From the NCBI RefSeq assembly GCF_035818675.1, contig NZ_JAYKZZ010000001.1, forward strand, positions 1 through 64,000: a stretch of 64,000 bases of DNA, given 5' to 3'. Shown piece after piece: positions 25,969 to 34,809 of this stretch; position 1 is the stretch's first letter; every line of letters starts with the position of its first letter. The translations under genes and the position numbers were made by a program. A model generated the notes under the pieces. It was not told where the DNA came from. It worked only from the letters and a program-made list of their open reading frames with translations, and did no database searches. The DNA comes from Parapedobacter flavus. GTDB lineage: Bacteria > Bacteroidota > Bacteroidia > Sphingobacteriales > Sphingobacteriaceae.

Positions 25969-26379
25969 ATGGTCAAGCGGTATCGTATGTTGCTCATCGG
26001 GTTGGTGATTGCCGTGTTTGGCACATTGCTGGTTCAGGATTTTCTGCAACGTAGGGGGGCGGCAGATTTAAAAGGCGGGTTCGAAGAAATCGCATTTGCC
26101 CGCAACGAACAGAACAAGGGCGGTATTGTGCGAATATACGCTTTCAGTGTGGCCGACACCGTTGATGCTGATTACCAGGGATGCGGTGAGTTATTACCCC
26201 ACAACGACTACGGCAGCGTGACGAAAGCCTACTTTTTTCAGGCTGGCCAAGCTACTCCCCAATCCCTCCGGCTCGAACCGCCGCATTTTGATACCGTGCG
26301 TTTCCATCCCGTAGCCGTTTATCTCAAAGGCAAGGATGGTGTCGGGAATGTAGAAGGCCCAGCCCTGGGAATAGAATGA
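25969..26379 (+). CDS. Hypothetical protein with one N-terminal membrane helix
   Basis: I do not recognise this 136-residue protein. After MVKRYRM a single hydrophobic helix (LLIGLVIAVFGTLLVQDFL) suggests an uncleaved anchor with the rest outside the cytoplasm. The remainder has a beta-rich pattern with one cysteine (QGCGELLPHNDYGSVTKAYFF). The open frame extends upstream to 25837, but that part overlaps the GH43 start and contains the promoter box, so the ATG at 25969 is used. Confidence 0.65.
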   Translation: MVKRYRMLLIGLVIAVFGTLLVQDFLQRRGAADLKGGFEEIAFARNEQNKGGIVRIYAFSVADTVDADYQGCGELLPHNDYGSVTKAYFFQAGQATPQSLRLEPPHFDTVRFHPVAVYLKGKDGVGNVEGPALGIE

Positions 26380-26430
26380 AACGGACAAAAATTCACCAGC
26401 CATGCCCCCTGTGCCGAACGGTGCAACGAT

Positions 26431-27750
26431 TTAAAGCCGCCCATCCACCAAACTACGCTCCAAACACGCCTTCGTGTCAAAGATGATTCCGTTATTGCGT
26501 TTTACGTGCTCGTAATCAAAGTGCAGGAATTCCCGATGGGCGACAGCTAGGATAATAGCGTCGTAGACCAAATGGGTGTCCACGATATTTAAAATGGTTA
26601 ACCCATACTCGCGCTTTACTTCCACGGCATCCGCCCAAGGGTCGTGAATGTCTACCGTAAGCCCGAACTGTCTCAACTCGTGGTAAATATCAACAACGCG
26701 CGTGTTTCTGATATCGGGGCAGTTTTCCTTAAAAGTGATACCCAAAATGAGCGCTCTGGAGTCTTTGATCTTATGATTCTTTTTAATCATGAGTTTAACC
26801 ACCTTGTTTGCTACGAAGGCGCCCATCTGGTCGTTGACCCGTCGGCCCGAAAGGATGACTTCTGGAAGGTAGCCTACCGACTGTGCTTTATGGGCAAGGT
26901 AATAGGGGTCTACGCCAATGCAATGGCCCCCTACTAAGCCGGGTTTGTATTTCAAGAAGTTCCATTTCGTGGCTGCCGCCTCCAATACATCGCTGGTATC
27001 GATACCTATCCGATCAAAAATTAGCGCAAGCTCATTGACAAACGAAATGTTCACGTCGCGCTGGGCGTTTTCGATAGCCTTCGCTGCCTCGGCAACCTTG
27101 ATGCTGGGAGCCTTGTGTGTGCCTGCTTCGATGACCGAACCGTATAGGGCGTCTATCCGATCGGCAATTTCTGATGTGGAGCCACTGGTTACTTTTTTTA
27201 TGGCCTTCAGGGTGTGAACCTTGTCGCCGGGGCTGATCCGTTCTGGCGAGTAACCGGCAAAAAAATCCCGATTGAAAACTAGACCGGAAGATCGCTCCAA
27301 TGCCGGGATACATTCCTCTTCGGTGCAACCCGGGTAGACCGTCGACTCATAAATAACTACATCGCCTAGGGATAAAACTTTACCGATCATCTCCGACGCG
27401 CTAATCAATGGCCTTAAATCCGGCGCTTTAAATTCATCAATCGGGGTGGGAACGGTTACGATGTAGGTCTGATAGGCACGCAAATCTTCTACAGCCGTAG
27501 CGAAAGATAAACCGGCTGATGTGGTGTGCGGCTGCTTTTGGCGGATAACTTCCTGTAATTCGGAGAGATTTGCTTCGTGGGTACGGTCTATACCTTTCTT
27601 CAGCTCGGCTACACGGTCTGCATCGATGTCAAAACCGACAACATCGTATTTTTCAGCGAATGCAATGGCCAACGGCAGCCCTACATAGCCTAACCCGATA
27701 ATCGCTATTCGGGTATTTGCTAATGGGTTGGATGAAGGGGGGGATGCCAT
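26431..27750 (-). CDS. UDP-sugar 6-dehydrogenase (nucleotide sugar dehydrogenase, WbpO/TviB type)
   Basis: A 439-residue NAD-dependent dehydrogenase of the UDP-glucose/GDP-mannose family, oxidising a UDP-N-acetylhexosamine or UDP-hexose to the uronic acid for surface polysaccharide. The Rossmann motif is IAIIGLGYVGLPLAIAFAEKYDVVGFDID. Other family motifs: the YESTVYPGCTEEECIPALE segment with the first catalytic helper residues, KVAEAAKAIENAQRDVNISFVNELALI, and LVGGHCIGVDPYYLAHKA, which contains the catalytic cysteine. The VYPGCTEE form is typical of the WbpO/TviB (GalNAcUA or GlcNAcUA) branch. The start is the ATG at 27750; the frame's further upstream extension overlaps the promoter. Confidence 0.9.
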   Translation of the reverse strand: MASPPSSNPLANTRIAIIGLGYVGLPLAIAFAEKYDVVGFDIDADRVAELKKGIDRTHEANLSELQEVIRQKQPHTTSAGLSFATAVEDLRAYQTYIVTVPTPIDEFKAPDLRPLISASEMIGKVLSLGDVVIYESTVYPGCTEEECIPALERSSGLVFNRDFFAGYSPERISPGDKVHTLKAIKKVTSGSTSEIADRIDALYGSVIEAGTHKAPSIKVAEAAKAIENAQRDVNISFVNELALIFDRIGIDTSDVLEAAATKWNFLKYKPGLVGGHCIGVDPYYLAHKAQSVGYLPEVILSGRRVNDQMGAFVANKVVKLMIKKNHKIKDSRALILGITFKENCPDIRNTRVVDIYHELRQFGLTVDIHDPWADAVEVKREYGLTILNIVDTHLVYDAIILAVAHREFLHFDYEHVKRNNGIIFDTKACLERSLVDGRL

Positions 27751-27754
27751 AGGG

Positions 27755-27762
27755 CAAAGATA
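27755..27762 (-). promoter_or_regulatory. -7 box directly before the nucleotide sugar dehydrogenase start
   Basis: Minus-strand TATCTTTG, a perfect -7 box, is separated by just 4 nt (CCCT) from the ATG at 27750. This predicts a leaderless or nearly leaderless transcript. Confidence 0.6.
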
Positions 27763-27910
27763 ATTTTTTTTGTGAAACTGTATGGCTGCGATGTGCAAGC
27801 ACAGACCCCGAATACTGGTCAGCTACGTGCTGGCCATGCTCAACGGCGGTTTGCAGATCGGCGAAAGTATCGCCGACGGGATCGTTAACCCCGTGCTGAG
27901 AACAAGCCCT

Positions 27911-29479
27911 TCACCACGCGCTAATCTCGGCATCCATCCAGTCCATCCGCGTGTTGAGCCATGTTTTCAGGTAGTTTACCTCTCCCTCATACGAGCCGAA
28001 CACGTCGTAGTTGGGCCACACCCATGTGTTGAGGATGTCCCACTGCTGGAAGTTGCGCTGCTGCGCTACGCGGAGCGTACCATAGGCCGCTTCGTCTATC
28101 TTCTCCATGATTGTGGTGCGAAGTGAGGGCATCACCTCCTGCCATCGGTCCTTCACCGCTTGTTGAAACTTTGGATCCCTGAACAGTGCCTTATACCAGC
28201 GGTTACCGGTCTTTATCCACCACCCTTCGGGCGCTTCGTTACCGTTGTAGTTGATGTTGCCCATGGCGATGTCGAAGTCCCACAGTGGCCCCATGGCCAG
28301 CTTGCCCCCACGCGGTTTGTGCATATAGATGCTGAGTCCGCCACCGCCCGTGTCGTTGTTGCGCACCAGCTCACTGATGAGGTAGAAATTGACAAATGAA
28401 GGCACATCGATGAGTGCTTCATATTCCGCGGAACGTTCGGCGATGTGGGGGTCGGTAATGATGGTCTCTACCGCAGCGATGTAGTTGGTGATGTAGGCAA
28501 ATTGCGCATCGTTGGGTTCTTCGGGACTCTTAAACGTAAAGGGAAACCGCATCACGTCCGAATGGAACCAACGGTCGGCATCCAGCCGTTCGTCTATTTC
28601 TAGGAGGTACCCGCCCGTAATCGTTTCTTCATCCTCTTCATCCACCTCCAGTTCATCGATAGCCACGCGGTCATCCTCCACCCGTATTTGGTCGGTTAGG
28701 TGATACACGCCTTCGTACCGGCCGTTGAGGTAGATCTCTACGAAGCGCGAGCGTGGCGTGAATGCTGCCATCAATTGGCGCCCCATCTCGAAGGTTACGT
28801 AGTTGCGCAGTAGCGTCTTGTCGGAATAGTTGGCCAGCAACACCCAGTTTTTGGTGGGCGCAAAGCCCAGGAACGGTTCCTTTTTGTGGAACTTCAACCG
28901 GTACGGCTTTTTGTCCATACCCCATGTGCTGTTGCCGCGGCCGCGGATTTCGGTATGGATGAGCCGGTTTGCCTGTTCATAGGCGGTCCCCGGATTCACC
29001 TTCACTGTGGCGTTGATGTAGTCGTCTTTGGAGACGATGGGCTGGTGCCCTTCGGTTTCAATCCAAAACACCGGAATTCCCGGATCGGGAAAAAGCTGTA
29101 TGCGGTAGTCGCTTTCGTTACTTTCGGCATCGATGACGGTGCAGTGCAGCGGCGTATTTAAAGCGATGGTAAGGGTATCGGCCACATAGCGGCTACCGCC
29201 GACCCATAGCTGGTGGCCATTCGGCACTTTGAAGGTCAGCGTTACGTGGTCCGGCAGATGTTCCGTTGTGGGGATGAGCCCGCTCACAGTTCCGTCGTCG
29301 TATTGGTACAGTTGGATGTTATGAACGAGGGCTGAGTTATGGCTTGCATCGAGCACAAATTGCAGCGGCCCATCGTACGGTATTCCGCGTGTCGGCGGGT
29401 CGTTCTTACAGGTAATGAGGGTAAGGAGCGTAATAAGGGCAAAGCAACTGGTAAGGAACGGTCGTAAAGGTCTATTCAT
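27911..29479 (-). CDS. CotH kinase family lipoprotein
   Basis: A 522-residue secreted protein with the CotH domain, an atypical protein-kinase-like fold first described in Bacillus spore-coat protein CotH. The lipoprotein signal is MNRPLRPFLTSCFALITLLTLIT then C (residue 24). An N-terminal Ig-like segment (residues ~35-150) precedes the CotH core: EIRGRGNSTWGMDKKPYRLKF, NWVLLANYSDKTLLRNYVTFEMG, a Glu-rich loop, and GPLWDFDIAMGN with the metal-binding DxD-like acidic pair. In other bacteria such lipoproteins sit near carbohydrate genes. Substrate unknown. It lies downstream of no obvious partner, 70 nt from DUF1989. Confidence 0.87.
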   Translation of the reverse strand: MNRPLRPFLTSCFALITLLTLITCKNDPPTRGIPYDGPLQFVLDASHNSALVHNIQLYQYDDGTVSGLIPTTEHLPDHVTLTFKVPNGHQLWVGGSRYVADTLTIALNTPLHCTVIDAESNESDYRIQLFPDPGIPVFWIETEGHQPIVSKDDYINATVKVNPGTAYEQANRLIHTEIRGRGNSTWGMDKKPYRLKFHKKEPFLGFAPTKNWVLLANYSDKTLLRNYVTFEMGRQLMAAFTPRSRFVEIYLNGRYEGVYHLTDQIRVEDDRVAIDELEVDEEDEETITGGYLLEIDERLDADRWFHSDVMRFPFTFKSPEEPNDAQFAYITNYIAAVETIITDPHIAERSAEYEALIDVPSFVNFYLISELVRNNDTGGGGLSIYMHKPRGGKLAMGPLWDFDIAMGNINYNGNEAPEGWWIKTGNRWYKALFRDPKFQQAVKDRWQEVMPSLRTTIMEKIDEAAYGTLRVAQQRNFQQWDILNTWVWPNYDVFGSYEGEVNYLKTWLNTRMDWMDAEISAW

Positions 29480-29549
29480 TTTGATATGTTAGCAAGACCG
29501 CAAAGCTAACGAAATAAACAATGTTGTCCCAATTTTGCCAGGAGAAGGA

Positions 29550-30131
29550 TCATCCCATGATTTCGTAATGGATGGGTTTGAACGAATAGTTGTTGGATTG
29601 CTCTGCCGAGCAAGCCGTTAGTCCGACAATGAGATCCATTTTAGCTTCGAAAAGTACGTAATCACCCGCTTTGCTTTTCGGTGGGTCTACCGACAACTGC
29701 CCGTCGGCTGCAAACTGTACGTTCATGAAGATGTTGAAGGCGGTTGGAATGTCGTCTGGCTGTATGCCGAATAAGGCTAGATTGGTGTGCAGGTTTTCGA
29801 AGCAGCTGGGATGGTAGTGTGGGTTGTTGTATAAAATCTCGAAGGTTTCCGGACTACACGGGGCCAACAGAAAATCGTTGCGGCCATTGGTGTCTTCGAT
29901 TATTGCCATCATTTTGCGGCTGCGGTTGCTCCACAGGTGATGCCCCTCGGTTATCAATAGGGTATTCTCGAAATCCAATGTTTTACCCGAGGAAATCTTT
30001 TCGCGGGTATCCGAGGCATTGAATAGCACCATGTCGCTTACCTGCTCGCCTTGCGGGTCAATTACTTTGAGCAGATTTCCCCGCTCTATCCGGAAAGCTA
30101 CGCCTGATTGTTTCGGTATAGTGTGTATCAT
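29550..30131 (-). CDS. DUF1989 / urea-carboxylase-associated family protein
   Basis: A 193-residue protein of family DUF1989 (urea carboxylase-associated). Typical segments: GVAFRIERGNLLKVIDPQGEQVSDMVLFNASDTREKISSGKT near the N-terminus, TEGHHLWSNRSRKMMAIIEDT, and the conserved HPSCFENLHTNLALFGI with Cys and His that may bind metal, then IPTAFNIFMNVQFAADGQL and GDYVLFEAKMDLIVGLTACS. The family is built of beta-strands, and its reaction is not established. The ATG at 30131 is preferred; the open frame extends further but overlaps the upstream gene. It starts 7 nt after the GntA-like gene, so the pair is an operon and probably one pathway. Confidence 0.83.
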   Translation of the reverse strand: MIHTIPKQSGVAFRIERGNLLKVIDPQGEQVSDMVLFNASDTREKISSGKTLDFENTLLITEGHHLWSNRSRKMMAIIEDTNGRNDFLLAPCSPETFEILYNNPHYHPSCFENLHTNLALFGIQPDDIPTAFNIFMNVQFAADGQLSVDPPKSKAGDYVLFEAKMDLIVGLTACSAEQSNNYSFKPIHYEIMG

Positions 30132-30138
30132 ATCTATG

Positions 30139-30849
30139 TTAATGACGATGAAAGGGACATTTCCATTGCTTGCTGACTTTCCGGCCGCTATATTGAGGCG
30201 CTTCCGATCCTTGGCCGTGATCGCTGAGCATGGGGTTGATGCTGCCATGGTATGCGATCTCCCGTTCGCGGATCACCGTCTTCATTTTTTCATACGTGCC
30301 GGCGGCCCTTAATTGCTCGAACTGACGGTGCAGGTTGAAAGCCATTGCGGGATGGCCGAATTGGCGGGCCTTTCTGCTAGCGTGGGGATGAAGGCCCACG
30401 ATGAAAAATGCGGAACCGTGGAAGCTAAAGCTGAAGTCTTTGTCTTCGGGATCTTTGCCTACTGCCGGGTCCCAAGGCGCCTCGCCATCTACATCGTGCA
30501 ATTTTTGAAGTTGCATCCAGAGCTTCTGTTCAAAGGCGATCTCCGAGTTGATTTCGTCGGTGAAGACAGCAACCATGGTCATGTAATGGCTATCGGCCGC
30601 CCGTGTTTCCCGGATATATGTTTTCAAATCTTCGGCCAAACACATCGTGGTGGTCGGCGTGCCCATCCTACCATAGCTGCCCAATCGATATTGATGGGTA
30701 TGCAGCGCGGATTTGGCGCCTACGCACGGGTACGCTTTTGCGTCAATGCGTTGGATAAATTCTTTGTTGATCTTACCGATGCGGGATTCGGGATGTCGGC
30801 ACGCCTCATCGGGCCTGTAGTAGCTTTGCTTAGGGTTCGCTATTTCCAT
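30139..30849 (-). CDS. YqcI/YcgG family protein (GntA-like heme-dependent N-hydroxylase)
   Basis: A 236-residue protein of the YqcI/YcgG family. Segments of note: YPCVGAKSALHTHQYRLGSYGRMG near residues 40-63 with the family's conserved PCVGA-like start, FSFSFHGSAFFIVGLHPHASRKARQF with the conserved HPxASR, MAFNLHRQFEQLRAAG, and a C-terminal CPFH. One characterised member, GntA of guanitoxin biosynthesis, is a heme-dependent enzyme that N-hydroxylates a guanidine compound; related enzymes hydroxylate arginine. Assigning guanidine N-hydroxylation here is inference from the family. It is followed by the DUF1989 gene after 7 nt. Divergent from a YczE membrane protein. Confidence 0.8.
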   Translation of the reverse strand: MEIANPKQSYYRPDEACRHPESRIGKINKEFIQRIDAKAYPCVGAKSALHTHQYRLGSYGRMGTPTTTMCLAEDLKTYIRETRAADSHYMTMVAVFTDEINSEIAFEQKLWMQLQKLHDVDGEAPWDPAVGKDPEDKDFSFSFHGSAFFIVGLHPHASRKARQFGHPAMAFNLHRQFEQLRAAGTYEKMKTVIREREIAYHGSINPMLSDHGQGSEAPQYSGRKVSKQWKCPFHRH

Positions 30850-30941
30850 AGTAAGTTTTTACGCTCGGCATTCGGAGCATGATATGGTCAAAAAGTACAA
30901 CTTAGCATTGTTATACCTTAACATCGAGGTAGTCGATTTTG

Positions 30942-30971
30942 TTTGAATTATCCCGAAAAAGCCTACTTTTG
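30942..30971 (+). promoter_or_regulatory. Promoter of the YczE-family gene
   Basis: A -33 box TTTG (30942-30945), an 18-nt spacer and a -7 box TACTTTTG (30964-30971) fit the Bacteroidota consensus, 36 nt before the ATG at 31008. Confidence 0.75.
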
Positions 30972-31007
30972 GCGAATGCATCGTAATTTAATCGGTTCTT
31001 CGCTGGC

Positions 31008-31628
31008 ATGAACCGAATTTGGCTGATTCGTTATGGTTTTTACTTTTCAGGATTGGTATGTTTCGCGCTCGGAGTAGCCATTTCCGTGAAGATGAAGCAC
31101 CTGGGTTTGCATCCTTGGGATGTGCTGAATATCGCCCTTTTCGAACGTTTCGGCCTCTCGCTGGGAACGTGGACGGTGATCATCGGCCTCATACTGATAG
31201 CTGTCTCGCTGGTGGTGAGCCGCAAGTATGTAAACATCGGCACGTTTCTGAACGCCCTGCTCATTGGGCCCATTATGGATTTCTTTCTGTGGCTGGATAT
31301 ATTGCCCGCGCCCAGTTTTACTTGGACGGATTACCTGTGGTTGCTGGTGGGGATCGTTGTGGTGGGCACGGGTGGGGGCTTGTATGTATCGGGTGGGATA
31401 GGTGCCGGCCCACGCGATGGGTTTATGCTTTCCGTGGCCGAACGGACCGGACTTTCGGTCAGTAAAGCGCGCATAGCTGTTGAATGTGTGGTGCTACTCG
31501 TGGCTTACCTATTGGGCGGGCCGGTGTTTCTGATGACTTTTCTTTACACGTTCATCTTGAGTCCCGTTTTTCAATTCTCATTGAAGTTCTTTACGCGATT
31601 GAAGAATGAGCTGTGTGAAATTTTATAA
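31008..31628 (+). CDS. YczE/YyaS/YitT family membrane protein
   Basis: A 206-residue membrane protein with about five helices. It matches the YczE/YyaS/YitT-type family: GVAISVKMKHLGLHPWDVLNIALFERFGLSLGTWTVIIG in the first half, INIGTFLNALLIGPIMDFFL-like text, and SGGIGAGPRDGFMLSVAERTGLSVSKARIAVE with the conserved GxGPRDG loop. Function is unknown; Bacillus YczE has been tied to surfactin production in some strains, not comparable here. It has its own strong promoter. The cupin gene follows after 32 nt. Confidence 0.83.
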   Translation: MNRIWLIRYGFYFSGLVCFALGVAISVKMKHLGLHPWDVLNIALFERFGLSLGTWTVIIGLILIAVSLVVSRKYVNIGTFLNALLIGPIMDFFLWLDILPAPSFTWTDYLWLLVGIVVVGTGGGLYVSGGIGAGPRDGFMLSVAERTGLSVSKARIAVECVVLLVAYLLGGPVFLMTFLYTFILSPVFQFSLKFFTRLKNELCEIL

Positions 31629-31660
31629 ATTGCGGCCGCTTGATATGGACAGCTAATCTA

Positions 31661-32113
31661 ATGGAAGGAATACGTATTACATCCGGCGGGATCGCCGAAG
31701 ATCACCGCGGCAGCATCCGGTTTGTCAACGATTTTGATGCGACGGCGGTGAAAAGATTTTATATCATCGAAAATAAGGATACGGAAACCATCCGCGGCTG
31801 GCGGGCGCACCGTATTGAACAACGTTGGTTCTACGTTTTGAATGGCGCTTTTTCTATGAAAACGGTTAAGATCGACGATTGGGAGAAACCGTCTAGGGAA
31901 CTACCGGTAGAAGAAACGATGATGCGGAGCGAGCAACAGCGGGTGATACATGTGCCTGTAGGGTACGGTACGGCCTTCCAAGCGCTGGAACCGGGTAGTA
32001 GGCTTTTGGTGTTTGCCGATTACAGTATTGAGCACGCCAAGAACGACGATTATACCTATCCGGCAGATTATTTTATTCAAGATCATTCCCAATTACCCGA
32101 AACAAATGGATAA
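31661..32113 (+). CDS. WxcM-like / FdtA-type sugar cupin protein
   Basis: A 150-residue single-cupin protein of the WxcM-like family, whose members (FdtA, QdtA) are dTDP-4-keto-6-deoxyglucose 3,4-ketoisomerases used in surface glycan synthesis. Features: ITSGGIAEDHRGSIRFVNDF, KRFYIIENKDTETIRGWRAHRIEQRWFYVLNGAF with the conserved RGWRxHxxxxxxFxxLxG pattern, and VHVPVGYGTAFQAL. The catalytic His pair of FdtA is only partly evident, so isomerase activity is not certain. The ATG at 31661 is chosen; a longer frame from 31640 is not conserved. It overlaps the next CDS by 8 nt. Confidence 0.8.
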   Translation: MEGIRITSGGIAEDHRGSIRFVNDFDATAVKRFYIIENKDTETIRGWRAHRIEQRWFYVLNGAFSMKTVKIDDWEKPSRELPVEETMMRSEQQRVIHVPVGYGTAFQALEPGSRLLVFADYSIEHAKNDDYTYPADYFIQDHSQLPETNG

Positions 32114-34802
32114 ACTGACAGAGACATTACCAACCTATCTTACAAAACCTTTTCCATGGAGCGCCTGCGCGCTTGCGGCTATTATTGCCTTTTGTGGCTG
32201 TAGCGACAAAACGCGCAATTGTAACCCGGCAACTACTTACCAATACACGGCCATGACCGACTCGCTGGCGGCAGGGCTAAAGTGGCCCGAAAACCTCGAC
32301 ATCCGCGTGTTTGCGGATGCGGCGTTGGTGCCGAGCCCGGCATGCATGGCCGTATCGGCACTGGGCGATGTATATGTGGGTGTCGACAAAATGGGCTCCC
32401 TCGGCAAAGACATGGGCTACGGCGCTATCGTTAAACTGATCGATTGCAACGGCGATGGTATCCTCGACACGCATGCTGAATTTGTTAAAGTCGATAACCC
32501 ACGCGGTATCCTGGCCATGGGCCATAAGGTATTCGTGCTACATACCCGCTTCTCGGCGGAAACGGAGAAAGCGGAAAACATGGACTTGGTGGTATTTGAA
32601 GACAATGACAACGACGGAGTGGCCGATGGTGCTGCGCAGCCACTGATTACCGGCCTGAGTAATCCCACCTACCTTGCCGAGCGCGGCACCGATCACGCTA
32701 CTAACGGCATCCAACTGGGCATCGATGGTTGGATATATATTGCCGTGGGCGATTTCGGCTTCCATAACGCTACCGACCGCGCCGGCACGAGGCTGACCAT
32801 GCTCGGCGGCGGTATCCTGCGCGTGCGCCCCGATGGCACCGAGATGGAGGTATATACGCACGGCACGCGCAACATCTACGATGTGGCCATCGATCCCTTG
32901 ATGAACACATTCACACGCGACAACACCAACGACGGAGGGGGCTGGAACATCCGGTTCTCCCATCAGCTGCAATCGGGCGAGTACGGGTACCCTTTGCTGT
33001 TCAAACACTATACGGAAGAAATCATCCCGGCGCTGGTGGATGTGGGGGGAGGCTCGGGAACGGGCTCGTTGTACCTGAACGACCACCGTTGGCCCGATGC
33101 TTACAACAATACACCGCTCATGGCCGATTGGGGCCGAAGTTACCTGTACCGGCACCCCGTCACGGCCGATGGTCCTACCTTCACCCAGACCGAGGAGCCG
33201 TTTATCCAATTGCCCCAAATTACCGACGTGGATATCGACGGGTCGGGCATCATGTACCTCTCGGCTTGGGACGGCGCAGGGTACTCAGGCAGCCCTGATA
33301 TTGGGTACGTGGTACGTGTGGTGCCCGAAGGATGGGAATACCAGCCGTTTGCCGATGTGACGCAGTTATCGGACCGCAAACTCATTGCCCTGTTGGAGTC
33401 GCCCGATGCCAAAGTCCGGCAGACCGCTCAGTTCGAGCTGCTCGGCCGGAACCCGGACGAGCGGGCGGCTTCATCGGTATGGGAGCTGGTCGAAGAGGAA
33501 TCGTTTGACAAGCCACAGCGGGTAGCGGCACTATACACCTACGCACAGCTGGCAGGCAAGGCGGGCATCGACAAGTTGGTGGAAGCTGCACAGGATACCG
33601 CACTACAGGAGTTCGCCCTGCGTGCATTGGCCGACCGCAAAGGGTTGGCCGATGCCGTGCCGGCGGCGCCTTTCTTAACCGCGCTGCAATCGGATAACCC
33701 ACGCATACGGGCTGCTGCCACCATCGGTGTGGGCCGGCTGGGTATCAAGGAGGCCATAGCCCCATTGCTTAACACCAAGGTGCCGGCCTCATTCCGGGCA
33801 CCGGCGCTGGGCACCGAAGGGCCGCACGCCACCCCTAACGCGGAAATCATCATCCCCCACCTTACGGTGCGGTCATTAGTCGCGCTTGATGCCGTGACCG
33901 AATGTATTGATGCGTTGGGCACCGAACAGACCGACATGGCACTCTGGGCCATGCGCTACTTTCACGACGACCGCGTGGTGGACGCACTGATTGGCGCGTA
34001 TGACCGCACCGACGACTCCGCTTACCGCGAAAAGATCATCAACACGCTAGCGCGCATTTACCATCGCGAGCCGGCATACGATACCTCCTGGTGGTGGGGC
34101 ACACGTCCCGATACGCATGGGCCCTACTACAAAACCGAAGAGTGGACCTCAACACCCGCGATTCGCGGTTTCCTCATCGCGCAATGGGAAGCGGCCGATA
34201 AGATGAAAAGGGAACCCTTTGCCGCCCTCAATACCATGTACCGCCTCGGCATCGATCAGTTCGGTACGGTCGACTTAGAGAAAGCCCGTGAAGAGGCGGC
34301 GTTGGTCGATTTGGAAGCTATTAAGAACAAGAAGGGCCAGGTAGGCGAGTCGTCCATTGAAGACGTGCTGCTGGCGCTACAACGAATTAAGGGCGACCCC
34401 CAAGCGGGAGCCGCGCTCTTCGTGAAGCAAGGCTGCGTAGCTTGCCACACCGTGGATGCCAGTGGACCGATGAAGGGGCCATTCATGGGACAAATCGGAT
34501 CCATCATGAACCGAGAAAAAATCGCCGAATCGATCCTCAAACCGAATGCATCCATCTCGCAGGGATTCGCAACGGTGCAGATTGAACTGAAAAGCGGCGA
34601 AATGTATGTAGGCTTTGTCACGGCCGAATCGGCTGAGAAAATCACCATCAATAACATCGCGGGCATCGCCACGGAAATCAAAACGGCAGATATCAAAGAC
34701 CGCAAGGAGCTGGAGATGTCCATGATGCCCGAGGGCTTAGCGAATGCCCTGAGCTACGAAGAGCTGGCGTCGTTGGTGTCGTATTTGGAAGAACAGAAAT
34801 AA
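32106..34802 (+). CDS. PVC-type c-type-cytochrome dehydrogenase-like lipoprotein with HEAT repeats
   Basis: An 898-residue exported protein. A signal ending in FCGC marks a lipoprotein. The first ~420 residues form a six-bladed propeller of the membrane-bound dehydrogenase type found in PVC-group and Bacteroidota proteins (PRGILAMGHKVFVL, GIDGWIYIAVGDFGFHN, GGGILRVRPDGTEMEVYTHGTRNIYDVAIDP, SGIMYLSAWDGAG). HEAT-like helical repeats follow (residues ~430-680). A C-terminal cytochrome c domain has one heme site CVACH near residue 777 (about 34.43 kb) and a downstream conserved methionine ligand candidate. Likely transfers electrons from an organic substrate to the respiratory chain; substrate unknown. 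Start chosen as ATG at 32106, overlapping the cupin stop by 8 nt. Confidence 0.85.
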   Translation: MDKLTETLPTYLTKPFPWSACALAAIIAFCGCSDKTRNCNPATTYQYTAMTDSLAAGLKWPENLDIRVFADAALVPSPACMAVSALGDVYVGVDKMGSLGKDMGYGAIVKLIDCNGDGILDTHAEFVKVDNPRGILAMGHKVFVLHTRFSAETEKAENMDLVVFEDNDNDGVADGAAQPLITGLSNPTYLAERGTDHATNGIQLGIDGWIYIAVGDFGFHNATDRAGTRLTMLGGGILRVRPDGTEMEVYTHGTRNIYDVAIDPLMNTFTRDNTNDGGGWNIRFSHQLQSGEYGYPLLFKHYTEEIIPALVDVGGGSGTGSLYLNDHRWPDAYNNTPLMADWGRSYLYRHPVTADGPTFTQTEEPFIQLPQITDVDIDGSGIMYLSAWDGAGYSGSPDIGYVVRVVPEGWEYQPFADVTQLSDRKLIALLESPDAKVRQTAQFELLGRNPDERAASSVWELVEEESFDKPQRVAALYTYAQLAGKAGIDKLVEAAQDTALQEFALRALADRKGLADAVPAAPFLTALQSDNPRIRAAATIGVGRLGIKEAIAPLLNTKVPASFRAPALGTEGPHATPNAEIIIPHLTVRSLVALDAVTECIDALGTEQTDMALWAMRYFHDDRVVDALIGAYDRTDDSAYREKIINTLARIYHREPAYDTSWWWGTRPDTHGPYYKTEEWTSTPAIRGFLIAQWEAADKMKREPFAALNTMYRLGIDQFGTVDLEKAREEAALVDLEAIKNKKGQVGESSIEDVLLALQRIKGDPQAGAALFVKQGCVACHTVDASGPMKGPFMGQIGSIMNREKIAESILKPNASISQGFATVQIELKSGEMYVGFVTAESAEKITINNIAGIATEIKTADIKDRKELEMSMMPEGLANALSYEELASLVSYLEEQK

Positions 34803-34809
34803 CATCGGC

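Noticed and set aside
27751..27910. Possible small gene between the nucleotide-sugar dehydrogenase and the CotH gene (plus-strand frame from 27782)
   Set aside because: The frame runs into the CotH gene on the opposite strand, shows no start signal or recognisable family, and is short and low in evidence.
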